Positions 16,333 through 24,030 of a DNA stretch of 64,000 nt are shown here, piece after piece. This DNA is from Butyrivibrio proteoclasticus B316 (GTDB taxonomy: Bacteria > Bacillota > Clostridia > Lachnospirales > Lachnospiraceae), in NCBI RefSeq assembly GCF_000145035.1, contig NC_014389.1, forward strand, positions 62,001 through 126,000, in the 5' to 3' direction. Every line of letters starts with the position of its first letter. The stretch's first letter is position 1. The position numbers and the translations under genes were made by a program. The notes under the pieces were generated by a model, which was given only the letters and a program-made list of their open reading frames with translations, was not told where the DNA came from and did not search any database.

Positions 16333-16719
16333 TTAGTTTTTATTGTACCAACTAAAATCCCTGTTCTTATCAACTTTATGTAAAGGTAATAAGTAATTGT
16401 CTTTCTTTATGCATGATAAAGTTTCTTCGCTACAAGGAACGAAAGGTATTTTGTCTGATACAGCGTGCCTATTCTTTATAGCCTTTACGCAATCGGCTAG
16501 TTTAACATAAGAATAATCGCTACCATCAGGATAATACGGACTTACATCCAGCAGTAAAACCCATAACGCTATTCTATCTCCTTCTAACAATTTGCCGACA
16601 ATAGCATTATATTCCTTTGCAGCTTTCATATATGTATGACAGCAAAAACCTTTATTTAATATCAAATCTAAGCTCTTGCGTATCTCATCCGGATAATAAA
16701 ACATGGATTCTTTTATCAT
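16333..16719 (-). CDS. Hypothetical protein
   Basis: 128 residues, start after GAGGACAGAAT. A hydrophobic stretch IALWVLLLDV lies near 50, too short for a confident membrane helix. Last gene of the unit beginning at 17433. Confidence 0.55.
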   Translation of the reverse strand: MIKESMFYYPDEIRKSLDLILNKGFCCHTYMKAAKEYNAIVGKLLEGDRIALWVLLLDVSPYYPDGSDYSYVKLADCVKAIKNRHAVSDKIPFVPCSEETLSCIKKDNYLLPLHKVDKNRDFSWYNKN

Positions 16720-16775
16720 ATTCTGTCCTCATATTCAAATTTGCAAAAGCGATATATCTGTTTTAGCTTTAAACA

Positions 16776-17162
16776 TCATTTCTTTTCCTGCAAAACAGCA
16801 AAGTCATATCCGTTTTCAATAAACAGAATTGTCTTTTCATGATTGATAGCATTCCCAAGATGCTGATATATAGTTCTCATTTCGTCCTCTGAAAAGCCTG
16901 TGTCAAGAAAAGCATTAACACCATTTCGCATGAACTCACGGAATTTTCTATTTCTCCACTCTTGGCTATAGGGCTGGCCTTTGCTTGCAGGCCTTGAAAA
17001 CCATTCAAGAACTTTACATTCAATATCTCTTGGCGTTTTGCAGTCACCTAAAAGGAAATACTGATTGCTTCTTTTTTCTGCTATAAACTCATTATTTTCG
17101 TTTATAAAGCTGTTTGGAAAGCAGTCTACCAATGCTTGTTTAGCTTCTTGTAGATCGTTCAT
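16776..17162 (-). CDS. Hypothetical protein
   Basis: 128 residues with a basic-aromatic central segment (PYSQEWRNRKFREFMRNG). RBS AAGGAGATTATC. No family recognised. Confidence 0.55.
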   Translation of the reverse strand: MNDLQEAKQALVDCFPNSFINENNEFIAEKRSNQYFLLGDCKTPRDIECKVLEWFSRPASKGQPYSQEWRNRKFREFMRNGVNAFLDTGFSEDEMRTIYQHLGNAINHEKTILFIENGYDFAVLQEKK

Positions 17163-17173
17163 GATAATCTCCT

Positions 17174-17248
17174 TTACTCTTTAGGAAGGTCCTGATACTC
17201 AATTTCAAAAGACGATTGTTTATAGCGCTCGATAAGATTATACATCAT
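17174..17248 (-). CDS. 24-residue small ORF coupled to the upstream gene
   Basis: It begins MMYNLIERYKQ. Its ATG overlaps the stop of the upstream gene (A-TGA-TG), and GGAGAATGGACG lies just before. Short, but the coupling and position argue for translation. Confidence 0.4.
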   Translation of the reverse strand: MMYNLIERYKQSSFEIEYQDLPKE

Positions 17249-17433
17249 CGTCCATTCTCCTTCATATAGGTACCAATTTCTTTTAGGTAGCAGCATTCCC
17301 TGGGATTTTCCTCGTCATCACAGACTTTATATTTATCCCAGTCACGGGGACAATCTGATTCAAATTGAGGGCAATTATCCATAAATGGGCACCAATCTCC
17401 GTAATATGGTAAGCTATCTACTAAAATCTTCAT
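17245..17433 (-). CDS. Small cysteine-rich protein
   Basis: 62 residues with eight cysteines in pairs (CPFMDNCPQFESDCP, CC). The MKILVDSLPYYG start is familiar from small phage and plasmid proteins of gut Firmicutes. Likely zinc-binding; role unknown. Confidence 0.6.
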   Translation of the reverse strand: MKILVDSLPYYGDWCPFMDNCPQFESDCPRDWDKYKVCDDEENPRECCYLKEIGTYMKENGR

Positions 17434-17453
17434 TTTAAACCTCCATTCTTACT

Positions 17454-17482
17454 CTGACATTAATTTTAACATCGAGATTATG
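17454..17482 (-). promoter_or_regulatory. Shared leader module promoter
   Basis: CATAAT (-10, 17482-17477), box AATGTCAG (17461-17454), RBS GGAGG. Confidence 0.6.
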
Positions 17483-17495
17483 TTATATTCCAGCC

Positions 17496-17530
17496 AAAAT
17501 AAAAGCAGCGCCTCCAAATGGAAGCGCCGC
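17496..17530 (-). terminator. Hairpin terminator
   Basis: Arms GGCGCTTCCA and TGGAGGCGC, then TTTTATTTTGG. Confidence 0.8.
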
Positions 17531-17539
17531 CTGTGCTAC

Positions 17540-17665
17540 TTAGAACCCCATGTAAGCAAAGCCGTTTACAGATTTAGCAAAAGCTTTTGCTCTCTCTCCG
17601 TCCTGCTCAAAATATCTTACATCTGTTCTATTGTTTTCATCTTTAAAACATACCATCCACTTCAT
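17540..17665 (-). CDS. 41-residue small protein
   Basis: It begins MKWMVCFKDENNRT and ends FAYMGF. A perfect AGGAGG lies 8 nt upstream, and a terminator follows directly. It is co-transcribed with the 204-residue gene upstream. No family recognised. Confidence 0.6.
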   Translation of the reverse strand: MKWMVCFKDENNRTDVRYFEQDGERAKAFAKSVNGFAYMGF

Positions 17666-17688
17666 GATTGTTTCCTCCTGTCTTTTAA

Positions 17689-18303
17689 TCAAGTTTCCTT
17701 CTTAAGAAGGATATAAGGTGTCTTAGCATCGTCGTAAGCAAGCTCTAATACTTCAGGGATTGCTTCTTCAAGGCTCATATAAGTATCTCTTAAGTACTCT
17801 TTTTTATTGATCTGTCCGCCATCTGCTTCATCATCCAGGCAGTCAAGATCAAACTGGGCGTAATAGATATAGTCTACATCCCCTTTCTCTCTATCTTCCC
17901 TTGAAAGATTTGTTCCGCCTTCGCCTTCTGAGATCTGAATTAACTGACCTGCAGATGGAACGAAGATGGTTACCATTGGAAGCTCCTGCCAAGCCGGCGC
18001 GCAATTTTCCTTATTCTCTATTCCTTCATCAGCAAGATAGTGATCAAACTCAATTTCCGTTACATCAAACTGTTTTACGAATGTAAGAGTGTCTGGCTTT
18101 TGCGGCCACTCGATCTCATTTATCATTTCAATGATCCATTCACAGAACTCGTTTACATCTTCATGGAAATCTCCCTGAGTTTCCTCGATGTGCCCATTCT
18201 CGTCAACGATAGTAACGTTATAAGCTGCGTGCTTTTTATCAAGCTTTCCCTTAAGCCACTCGAGCTTTTCTTTAGGAAACATCATTTTAGTTTTCTTAGC
18301 CAT
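17689..18303 (-). CDS. Hypothetical acidic protein
   Basis: 204 residues from MAKKTKMMFPKEK, chosen for AAGGAGGATAACAAA upstream; the frame stays open to 18477 through the promoter module, which is not coding. Strongly acidic C-terminal half (DLDCLDDEADGG). Function unknown. Confidence 0.6.
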   Translation of the reverse strand: MAKKTKMMFPKEKLEWLKGKLDKKHAAYNVTIVDENGHIEETQGDFHEDVNEFCEWIIEMINEIEWPQKPDTLTFVKQFDVTEIEFDHYLADEGIENKENCAPAWQELPMVTIFVPSAGQLIQISEGEGGTNLSREDREKGDVDYIYYAQFDLDCLDDEADGGQINKKEYLRDTYMSLEEAIPEVLELAYDDAKTPYILLKKET

Positions 18304-18322
18304 TTTGTTATCCTCCTTGTAT

Positions 18323-18353
18323 CTGACATTAAATAACTTATGGTTAGATAATG
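18323..18353 (-). promoter_or_regulatory. Shared leader module promoter
   Basis: CATTAT (-10, 18353-18348), box AATGTCAG (18330-18323), RBS AAGGAGG. Confidence 0.6.
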
Positions 18354-18427
18354 TTAAATACTGGCCAAAATAAAACGTAAGTGGCGTCCGGCTTAATTTT
18401 ATCTTTAATATGTCAGGTTCTGGGCAA

Positions 18428-18457
18428 AATAAAAAGAGCCCTGGATATCCAGAGCTC
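18428..18457 (-). terminator. Hairpin terminator
   Basis: Arms GAGCTCTGGATA and TCCAGGGCTC (one mismatch) followed by TTTTTATTTTG. Confidence 0.75.
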
Positions 18458-18473
18458 ATAATAAACAATAACA

Positions 18474-18563
18474 TCATGAATTTGATGCGTCTGCAGCAGC
18501 TTCCTCTTCAGGAGTATCCACTATGGATGCCTGCAGGTAATTGTCGTAATCAGTTTTTGTCAT
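18474..18563 (-). CDS. 29-residue small ORF
   Basis: It begins MTKTDYDNYLQAS and ends in an acidic-alanine stretch. It is followed at once by a terminator, but its ribosome binding site (GAGG 2 nt upstream) is too close to be ideal. Confidence 0.35.
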   Translation of the reverse strand: MTKTDYDNYLQASIVDTPEEEAAADASNS

Positions 18564-18572
18564 TGCCTCGAG

Positions 18573-18683
18573 TTAACTTGTAAATATATAACTGCCATCT
18601 TCCTGATAATAGGCCATAGCTTTGTATTTTCCAGCTCCATCAAAGTTTTAATCATAAGAATCAATAAATACAGCTTTCTGCAT
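18573..18683 (-). pseudogene. Small gene interrupted by an in-frame stop
   Basis: The frame reads MQKAVFIDSYD, a TAA stop, then NFDGAGKYKAMAYYQEDGS and a final stop. Both halves look like protein. It follows a terminator with no ribosome binding site, so it is probably decayed. Confidence 0.35.
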
Positions 18684-18685
18684 AC

Positions 18686-18719
18686 AAAAAGCGCCCGCGG
18701 CATTAAGATACCTGGGCGC
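18686..18719 (-). terminator. Hairpin terminator of the hydrophobic-peptide gene
   Basis: Arms GCGCCC and GGGCGC around a long loop, followed by TTTTT. Confidence 0.65.
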
Positions 18720-18748
18720 CTACATATTGGTTGTACATAATCCACTCA

Positions 18749-18805
18749 TCATGCTGTGAACACGATAAAGAGTGCGATTGCGATAAAAGACAGAACCTTT
18801 CTCAT
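18749..18805 (-). CDS. 18-residue hydrophobic peptide
   Basis: MRKVLSFIAIALFIVFTA: a basic start followed by a membrane-spanning hydrophobic core. It has its own leader-module promoter, the strong RBS AAAGGAGAGAGTAAGAG, and a terminator 30 nt after the stop. It could be a type I-like toxin, a signalling peptide or a leader peptide; none can be chosen from sequence. Confidence 0.5.
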   Translation of the reverse strand: MRKVLSFIAIALFIVFTA

Positions 18806-18826
18806 CTCTTACTCTCTCCTTTCATA

Positions 18827-18855
18827 CTGACATTAAATTTAACAGCTATATAATG
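18827..18855 (-). promoter_or_regulatory. Shared leader module promoter
   Basis: CATTAT (-10, 18855-18850), box AATGTCAG (18834-18827), RBS AAAGGAG. Confidence 0.6.
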
Positions 18856-18866
18856 TACAATACTAG

Positions 18867-18905
18867 AAAAAATAAGTAAACCTCATATCTGCAGCCATTA
18901 AGGTT
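18867..18905 (-). terminator. Weak terminator
   Basis: Short arms AACCT and AGGTT followed by TACTTATTTTTTC. Confidence 0.4.
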
Positions 18906-18907
18906 GA

Positions 18908-20179
18908 TTAGTGTGTTGTATCATCATGCGAATGAATATTTTCTTTGTGGCTAAGATCATATCCCTTGATAGTGCTTATTACATCATCTGCATATCCGGC
19001 GATCTTATCCATACTAGATGCTTTAAGCTCCTTAAGAGGCATGTGCTTGCCATCTATAAAACATGTTATCTTAGGAACATCTGATTCAAAACTCACATTA
19101 AATGAGCAGGTATGGTCATTAAACTGAATTTCGGGTTTAATAATGAGCCTGTTAATATCCCTCTTACTCTGTGATGCATTTAAGTATTTTGGCAAACGGT
19201 CGATGAAACTGTTCTGTCTTTTTACAGTCTGGAGAGATACGTCTTCGATTCCAGCTGTCTTTGCAAGATTTGCAAGCTTGTTCTTTTCCATCAGGATCAG
19301 GTACTTTGCACAGTTCTGCACCTGCTTTGCGAACTCCGGGCATCTTTCTTTAAGTCTGTCTATGTCAATCTTATGAGGCTTTTGCTGCTGATCGTATTCT
19401 TTTATATTGATGTGATCTGTAGATATAAATGTTGTAAACCATGGTCTCCCGTCATCCAGGGTTCTTACAAGCTTAAGTTCCTTATTTCCCGTACTGGGAT
19501 TCTGGGTTGCAAATGCTTTTACATTAGGATCCACGTCCCTCATGATAAAAAGGAGCTTATCAAAGCTTGATGATGACTTTGCCAGGTTCTCAAATGCTTC
19601 CACAAACTCTTCTCTGCTGTACGTATATTTAAGTTCAGCATGCTTTTCATGTACATCCGGATAAGCTGTCTTTAAATAGAATCCCTGAAGCGAATATTTT
19701 GGATCCCTTTTATCACAATCTGCGTCAAGGACAAAGGTGACAGTCTTGGCCATTTTCTCCTGGATAGTTCCATCGTTTTGTATTTCGAAAGATCTTCCGA
19801 CATCAGTATTAAGATTCACGCTGGCTACAAAACGCTTACCGTCAGCCTCAATCTGAAGGTGATCTGTCTTCATGTTAACATCACACAGGTCCCTGTTTTT
19901 AACCCAGTCCTTGATCTGGGCAGAGACCTTGATCATTGCTTCTGAGACATACTGGTACATCTCATCTTCTGATGAAAATCCGCCGTCACCCTTAACTATT
20001 CCCGATAATATACGATCAACATTTAACGGGTGCTTCTCATTAAGATAATGGATGTCAGTATGGCCAAGATTCATTCCAAACTGAGTCTGAAGGGTATTTT
20101 TAGCGTCTTTTCCAAGATCTATAATAGACTGATCGAACATCTTTTCGTGGCTCTCAGTGTTAAATTCCCAAATATACAT
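18908..20179 (-). CDS. Large hypothetical protein
   Basis: 423 residues, one of the longest unknowns in the block. Mixed composition, no signal peptide, membrane segment or motif I can name; the C-terminus is histidine-rich (SHKENIHSHDDTTH). Divergent from the plus-strand gene at 20285, with which it shares a 105-bp intergenic region containing the TTTTGTGCAGAAAA palindrome. Confidence 0.65.
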   Translation of the reverse strand: MYIWEFNTESHEKMFDQSIIDLGKDAKNTLQTQFGMNLGHTDIHYLNEKHPLNVDRILSGIVKGDGGFSSEDEMYQYVSEAMIKVSAQIKDWVKNRDLCDVNMKTDHLQIEADGKRFVASVNLNTDVGRSFEIQNDGTIQEKMAKTVTFVLDADCDKRDPKYSLQGFYLKTAYPDVHEKHAELKYTYSREEFVEAFENLAKSSSSFDKLLFIMRDVDPNVKAFATQNPSTGNKELKLVRTLDDGRPWFTTFISTDHINIKEYDQQQKPHKIDIDRLKERCPEFAKQVQNCAKYLILMEKNKLANLAKTAGIEDVSLQTVKRQNSFIDRLPKYLNASQSKRDINRLIIKPEIQFNDHTCSFNVSFESDVPKITCFIDGKHMPLKELKASSMDKIAGYADDVISTIKGYDLSHKENIHSHDDTTH

Positions 20180-20196
20180 AAAATATCTCCTTAATA

Positions 20197-20238
20197 TTTT
20201 GTGCAGAAAAATATGCTGCTGGTAGTATGTGGTATATT
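20197..20238 (+). promoter_or_regulatory. Activator-type promoter with palindrome at -41.5
   Basis: Palindrome TTTTGTGCAGAAAA at 20197-20210; 26 nt after GTGCAG comes the -10 TATATT (20233-20238). No -35 hexamer is recognisable. Same layout at 53192, 55150 and 58349. Confidence 0.6.
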
Positions 20239-20284
20239 ATTCATATCGAAATGAAAGTTACATATCGAAAGGAAATAAATACAA

Positions 20285-20560
20285 ATGCTTAATACAGCTC
20301 TTAAATACAACCCAAACAAAACATATACTGCAGTACCTAACTTCCTTCTTGGGGAGGTACTTGATGCAGTAAAGAAAATAGATCCAACCTGCGACACAAT
20401 CGCAGAAGCTTCTGAGGATTATCCAGAAGATCTTCCTGATTACGCCATCGTAAATAACATCCCGATCTATGCAGACATCACTGCAGTAGGTGCACATGTA
20501 TATCCAAGCGATGTACAGGCACTCATGAATGAGATCCAGGCTAAAGGCTCCGATATTTAA
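20285..20560 (+). CDS. Small plus-strand hypothetical protein
   Basis: 91 residues, starts MLNTALKYNPNKT after CGAAAGGAAATAAATACAA. The only plus-strand non-transposon gene in the 6-42 kb block, and driven by the palindrome-type promoter. The end of the gene forms part of its own terminator. No family recognised. Confidence 0.65.
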   Translation: MLNTALKYNPNKTYTAVPNFLLGEVLDAVKKIDPTCDTIAEASEDYPEDLPDYAIVNNIPIYADITAVGAHVYPSDVQALMNEIQAKGSDI

Positions 20561-20575
20561 TCGGGGCTTTATTTA
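20543..20575 (+). terminator. Terminator overlapping the gene end
   Basis: Arms AAAGGCTCCGAT and ATCGGGGCTTT, then ATTTATATT; the stop codon lies in the loop. Confidence 0.65.
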
Positions 20576-20594
20576 TATTATGAGCAAAAGTAAA

Positions 20595-20635
20595 AATAAA
20601 AATGCCGGATCAGGAATATTCCCAATCTGGCATTT
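20595..20635 (-). terminator. Hairpin terminator
   Basis: Arms AAATGCCAGATT and ATCCGGCATTT followed by TTATTTTTA. Confidence 0.75.
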
Positions 20636-20646
20636 ATAATTTAGCT

Positions 20647-21435
20647 TTAGAAAGCAAGACTGCTCATCTGACGTCTTTTATCAAACCATTCGTCTTCAGC
20701 TTTCTTAAGAAGGTCCATGTGTCTTGTCTGGTATATTGCGAATGGAATGTCTCCTGCGCATCTAGGATCTTCTTCATACAGCTTTTCAAGTTCCCTTTCC
20801 TGGTTGATTACTGTGATATTCCCTGCGTACCATGAATTTGTAGCAAGTTCATCTATATCACTTATCATCAGGTACTTTTCTGAACGCCCCATATCCTCGT
20901 GAAGTTTTAATTCATCAAGGAGTCTCTGAGCTTCTTGGAGCTTTTTAACAGGATATGAATAGAATCTCTCAACTGAAGGCACGCCTTTATTTGGGCAGAG
21001 GAAGTTCTCAACTGCCAGATAGCGGACATTTGCATCCGGGATTACCTTTACATCGATGTAGGTATGGAATTCAAACTGTCCTCCGGCATATTCTACTACT
21101 ATTTCCTGGTCCTCAGGGTCATAGCAGAATGTATTTTCATACCAGCCTTCCTTAAGTCCTGTGCTTCCATCAACATATTCCTGAAGCCTTTTGTTAAGAC
21201 AGATCTTCATCTTGTCTTCGATACGCTGTTTGAGCTCATCTACTGATGGAACAGGGCTTGAATTTGCATCCTTTACTTCCTTGTCGAATTTAAGCAGTCT
21301 TGAATGGATATAACTGGCGATTACTTTGTTTGCATCTACGATATCATAGCTTCCATTTTCTGTAAGATAGCTGCTACTTTCTGTTGAATCATGCCAGTCC
21401 ATTCCGCCATAAGTTGTGATCTTGATAATTTTCAT
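20647..21435 (-). CDS. Hypothetical protein
   Basis: 262 residues, acidic, monocistronic between its own leader module and terminator. Start MKIIKITTYGGMDWHD with AGAAGGAGAGTAAA upstream. No recognisable domain. Confidence 0.65.
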   Translation of the reverse strand: MKIIKITTYGGMDWHDSTESSSYLTENGSYDIVDANKVIASYIHSRLLKFDKEVKDANSSPVPSVDELKQRIEDKMKICLNKRLQEYVDGSTGLKEGWYENTFCYDPEDQEIVVEYAGGQFEFHTYIDVKVIPDANVRYLAVENFLCPNKGVPSVERFYSYPVKKLQEAQRLLDELKLHEDMGRSEKYLMISDIDELATNSWYAGNITVINQERELEKLYEEDPRCAGDIPFAIYQTRHMDLLKKAEDEWFDKRRQMSSLAF

Positions 21436-21455
21436 TTTACTCTCCTTCTATTTAT

Positions 21456-21484
21456 CTGACATTTGTTTAGATAAATAGGTTATG
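21456..21484 (-). promoter_or_regulatory. Shared leader module promoter
   Basis: CATAAC (-10, 21484-21479), box AATGTCAG (21463-21456), RBS AAGGAGAG. Confidence 0.6.
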
Positions 21485-21492
21485 GCGCGCGT

Positions 21493-21527
21493 AAATAAAA
21501 ATAACGGAGCAGTTTCCTGCTCCGTTA
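21493..21527 (-). terminator. Hairpin terminator
   Basis: Perfect arms AACGGAGCAGG and CCTGCTCCGTT, then ATTTTTATTT. Confidence 0.85.
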
Positions 21528-21541
21528 TATGCTTAATTCTA

Positions 21542-21730
21542 TTATTTAGTTGCAAGCGCCAGCTGTCTTTCAAGCTCAGCAATTCTAGCGTCCTTTTCAC
21601 TTATTTCCGCATCCTTTTCACTTATTTCCGCATTCTTTTCGCTTACAGCCTCTTGAACAGCCTTGTCGACAGCAGCTTTTACTTCAGCCTCTATTTCAGG
21701 CTTCATAAATTCTCTTAATGATTCATACAT
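21542..21730 (-). CDS. Coiled-coil protein with heptad repeats
   Basis: 62 residues. After an N-terminal KPEIEAEVKAAVDKAV helix comes AEISEKD repeated nearly perfectly, an exact seven-residue period, encoded by 21-bp direct repeats. It resembles the C-terminal tail of Rpn/PD-(D/E)XK transposase-like proteins, so it may be a fragment. Third gene of the PIN toxin operon. Confidence 0.5.
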   Translation of the reverse strand: MYESLREFMKPEIEAEVKAAVDKAVQEAVSEKNAEISEKDAEISEKDARIAELERQLALATK

Positions 21731-21751
21731 TTTACTGTCCTCTGTATTCAG

Positions 21752-21958
21752 TTATCTGAACATATTCATTATTTCTTCCTTGTTCGGTCTAGTATCTTCT
21801 TCGATATACTTCTCCTGAGTGTAATCGCCAGCGCCTCCGTTATCAAACTGCTCAAGAAATTTTAATGTTCCTGTTACGCCCAATGCGTTTTTCAAAGCAT
21901 TTATTCCTGTTGTTTGGATCTGACTATCTGGCAATACATTTATTCTTTCAGCAATCAT
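21752..21958 (-). CDS. Putative antitoxin partner of the PIN toxin
   Basis: 68 residues from MIAERINVLPDSQIQ, chosen for GGAGG upstream. Its ATG overlaps the toxin stop (ATGA). No ribbon-helix-helix or HTH motif is evident; the C-terminus is acidic (EKYIEEDTRPNKEEI), as in many antitoxins that cover a toxin active site. Assignment rests on position. Confidence 0.5.
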   Translation of the reverse strand: MIAERINVLPDSQIQTTGINALKNALGVTGTLKFLEQFDNGGAGDYTQEKYIEEDTRPNKEEIMNMFR

Positions 21959-22395
21959 GATATTACCTCCATTAACCACTCTGTAGGATTCTTAACCTTG
22001 ATTTTCGCTGGAATCCTGTTAGCATTATTCATAAATTTCTTATCCGTTGTTAAGAATACATCCGCTTTTGCCGCTTCAGCGCAGGCAAGATGAATGCTGT
22101 CTTTTGTTCTAATATTGCTATTGTCTCTTATTTCTATAGCTCTATCAACAATGTTTTCTGTAACTTTTATTTCGGACGAACAAAGACTGTACATTAAAGC
22201 AAGTTTTTCTCGTTTCATATAACTAGGAGTGTCGCTTATTTCTTTTCTTAGCATTTCACTCCCAATGATTTCTATGCGTTTTGCTTCGGCCAGTTCAAGA
22301 ATAAGCATAACTGAGTTTCTTTCAAGGTATATTATTGGGTAGCTTCGATCATCTAAAATTCTGTTGAAGCAACAGTTATCCAAATATATTTTCAT
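21955..22395 (-). CDS. PIN-domain ribonuclease (VapC-like toxin)
   Basis: 146 residues. YLDNCCFNR at the N-terminus gives the first catalytic Asp (D6). Glu in the EIIGSEMLRKEI region and the KDSIHLACAEAAKADVFLTTDKKF segment provide the remaining acidic residues of a PIN fold. Here the toxin gene precedes its overlapping partner, the reverse of the usual antitoxin-first order. Confidence 0.75.
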   Translation of the reverse strand: MKIYLDNCCFNRILDDRSYPIIYLERNSVMLILELAEAKRIEIIGSEMLRKEISDTPSYMKREKLALMYSLCSSEIKVTENIVDRAIEIRDNSNIRTKDSIHLACAEAAKADVFLTTDKKFMNNANRIPAKIKVKNPTEWLMEVIS

Positions 22396-22430
22396 GGTTT
22401 TATTCCTCGTTATTTTGACCTTGCAGTTTT

Positions 22431-22436
22431 ATTATA
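22431..22436 (-). promoter_or_regulatory. -10 box of the PIN operon
   Basis: TATAAT at 22436-22431, 36 nt before the toxin ATG. No leader box and no clear -35. Confidence 0.45.
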
Positions 22437-22460
22437 TCATTCCCAGCTTGTTTCTTCTAG

Positions 22461-22781
22461 TTACCTGCTAAGATAGATATCAATTCCTTTGAACTGATAA
22501 TGCTTATCTTTTCTTTCCTTTTCCATATCATCAAGGATAGAGGCTACAAAATCATGAAGGCCTGATGTTTCGTAGTCAAAGTCCAGAGTTTCTGCTGCCT
22601 TTGGGGTAATAAATCCCATAGCACTGCTTTCGTGTTCTCTTGCAGAAAGCTCAATAGGATAAACCTGAGTCGAACCATTGCTGTAGATACCTGATACAAG
22701 TCCATAGAGAAGCTGCAGATCTTCTTTATCAAGACCATCCTCTCCTGGTTTTTCAATAAGTGCTATTCCATATGTGATCAT
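22461..22781 (-). CDS. Hypothetical protein
   Basis: 106 residues from MITYGIALIEKPGEDG (RBS AAAGGAAAACAAT); the frame extends upstream through the leader box but that part is untranslated leader in the other copies. Function unknown. Confidence 0.6.
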   Translation of the reverse strand: MITYGIALIEKPGEDGLDKEDLQLLYGLVSGIYSNGSTQVYPIELSAREHESSAMGFITPKAAETLDFDYETSGLHDFVASILDDMEKERKDKHYQFKGIDIYLSR

Positions 22782-22801
22782 ATTGTTTTCCTTTCTTTTA
22801 G

Positions 22802-22829
22802 CTAACATTAGTTTCATGGAACTATTATG
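22802..22829 (-). promoter_or_regulatory. Shared leader module promoter
   Basis: CATAAT (-10, 22829-22824), box AATGTTAG (22809-22802), RBS AGAAAGGA. Confidence 0.6.
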
Positions 22830-22838
22830 GATTTTGGC

Positions 22839-22870
22839 AATAAAAATAACGGAGCAGCTTGTGCTCCGTT
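22839..22870 (-). terminator. Hairpin terminator
   Basis: Arms AACGGAGCA and TGCTCCGTT then ATTTTTATT. The hairpin is identical to that at 23775-23797. Confidence 0.85.
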
Positions 22871-22883
22871 ATATATTCTCTTT

Positions 22884-22994
22884 TTATACACTCCAAGGGT
22901 CGTCAGGTTTTGGTTCATCTGTTCCACGTTCACCCTCTGTATTAGCCCAGATTAGAATCAAATCATCAGATAATCTTCTTACTTCGACATACAT
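22884..22994 (-). CDS. 36-residue small protein
   Basis: Begins MYVEVRRLSDDLIL with GAGGAG 6 nt upstream and ends PDDPWSV, followed by a terminator. The frame is open about 20 codons further upstream without an ATG, so a longer product from an unusual start is possible. Confidence 0.45.
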   Translation of the reverse strand: MYVEVRRLSDDLILIWANTEGERGTDEPKPDDPWSV

Positions 22995-23062
22995 GGGGTA
23001 CTCCTCGGCATCAACATCATTAAATGCTTCGCAGTCAAAACTTACAGCAGTGCTAAGAGCTC

Positions 23063-23422
23063 TTATGCACAGGTGTTTTCTATGAGCTTATTTATCTCGT
23101 TCTCAATCTTATCCGACAGACATACTTCCCAGTCATCAAGATTTTCACACAGAGGAACTCTGGTTCCCTTTGGAACATAAATATCATATTCGCCATCTGA
23201 TATAGTGTAGATAAATTCATCCCTAAGAAGCTGCTCAAAAGTTAAATACTCTGGTACACGAGTGCTCTCATTCGCTGTTGCTCTCATGCCATTAAGGTAC
23301 GATTTGGGGAGGCCTATGCTGATTATATTGCAATCTACATCGATATAGATCTTGTTGTTGCAAGGAACCTTTCCAAAATTTTCTTCGCCTATAGCTTCTC
23401 TCAATTCTTCTAATGTCGTCAT
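23063..23422 (-). CDS. Hypothetical protein
   Basis: 119 residues, acidic; ATG overlaps the stop of the upstream gene. Contains an EYLTFEQLLRDEFIYT segment; no family recognised. Confidence 0.6.
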   Translation of the reverse strand: MTTLEELREAIGEENFGKVPCNNKIYIDVDCNIISIGLPKSYLNGMRATANESTRVPEYLTFEQLLRDEFIYTISDGEYDIYVPKGTRVPLCENLDDWEVCLSDKIENEINKLIENTCA

Positions 23423-23706
23423 GCAACCTCCTTTGCTCTCTTAACGAGAGTCTGATATGTAGGCAGTCCTGCATAACAAAGAATAAAGTCGATAGCATAG
23501 CGTTTACCAGCTGGGAAACAGTTTGTTTTTTCTGAAATATCAATGTTGTTATGGCTTATATCATCCATTTTTGTAATGTGATATAATCTCCCTGCGCCAG
23601 GGTAGGTTTTAGCTACATATCTCTCCTTGTCAATCGTTATTGAAACAGAATCACGATCGTCATCAATCTGAATCCGTCCTATTTTTAAGCTATAATCTTT
23701 TCTCAT
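23419..23706 (-). CDS. Hypothetical protein
   Basis: 95 residues from MRKDYSLKIGRIQ (RBS GAAAGGAAATAAGTG). First gene of its unit, coupled to the next by a 4-nt overlap. Unknown function. Confidence 0.6.
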   Translation of the reverse strand: MRKDYSLKIGRIQIDDDRDSVSITIDKERYVAKTYPGAGRLYHITKMDDISHNNIDISEKTNCFPAGKRYAIDFILCYAGLPTYQTLVKRAKEVA

Positions 23707-23726
23707 CACTTATTTCCTTTCATTAT

Positions 23727-23756
23727 CAATCATTAAATATACTTGTTATCAGTATG
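23727..23756 (-). promoter_or_regulatory. Shared leader module promoter
   Basis: CATACT (-10, 23756-23751), box AATGATTG (23734-23727), RBS GAAAGGA. Confidence 0.55.
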
Positions 23757-23763
23757 GAAAATA

Positions 23764-23797
23764 CAAAAAAAAATAACGGAGCAGCTTGTGCTCCGTT
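23764..23797 (-). terminator. Hairpin terminator
   Basis: Arms AACGGAGCA and TGCTCCGTT followed by ATTTTTTTTTG. Confidence 0.85.
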
Positions 23798-23807
23798 ATA
23801 TAAATCA

Positions 23808-24014
23808 TCAGTACTGACACTCAAGTGTTGTATCGAGAAGGCTTCCGTTTTCTTCATCCCATGTCTCAATGACTGTAAAAGGATGGGAATCTCTCACTTC
23901 TATAGCCTTCTGGACAGCTTCATTTCTGTCATAAGTTGGAAATATTACATCACTGTTGGTAACATCTCCGTCTTCATCGCGGTCCTCAATACAGACCTTA
24001 TAAAGATCTCTCAT
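23808..24014 (-). CDS. Hypothetical acidic protein
   Basis: 68 residues from MRDLYKVCIEDRDEDGD, chosen for AGGAGGAATAT directly upstream; the open frame runs further but overlaps the previous gene. Last gene of a five-gene unit. Confidence 0.6.
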   Translation of the reverse strand: MRDLYKVCIEDRDEDGDVTNSDVIFPTYDRNEAVQKAIEVRDSHPFTVIETWDEENGSLLDTTLECQY

Positions 24015-24030
24015 ATATTCCTCCTGGTTA

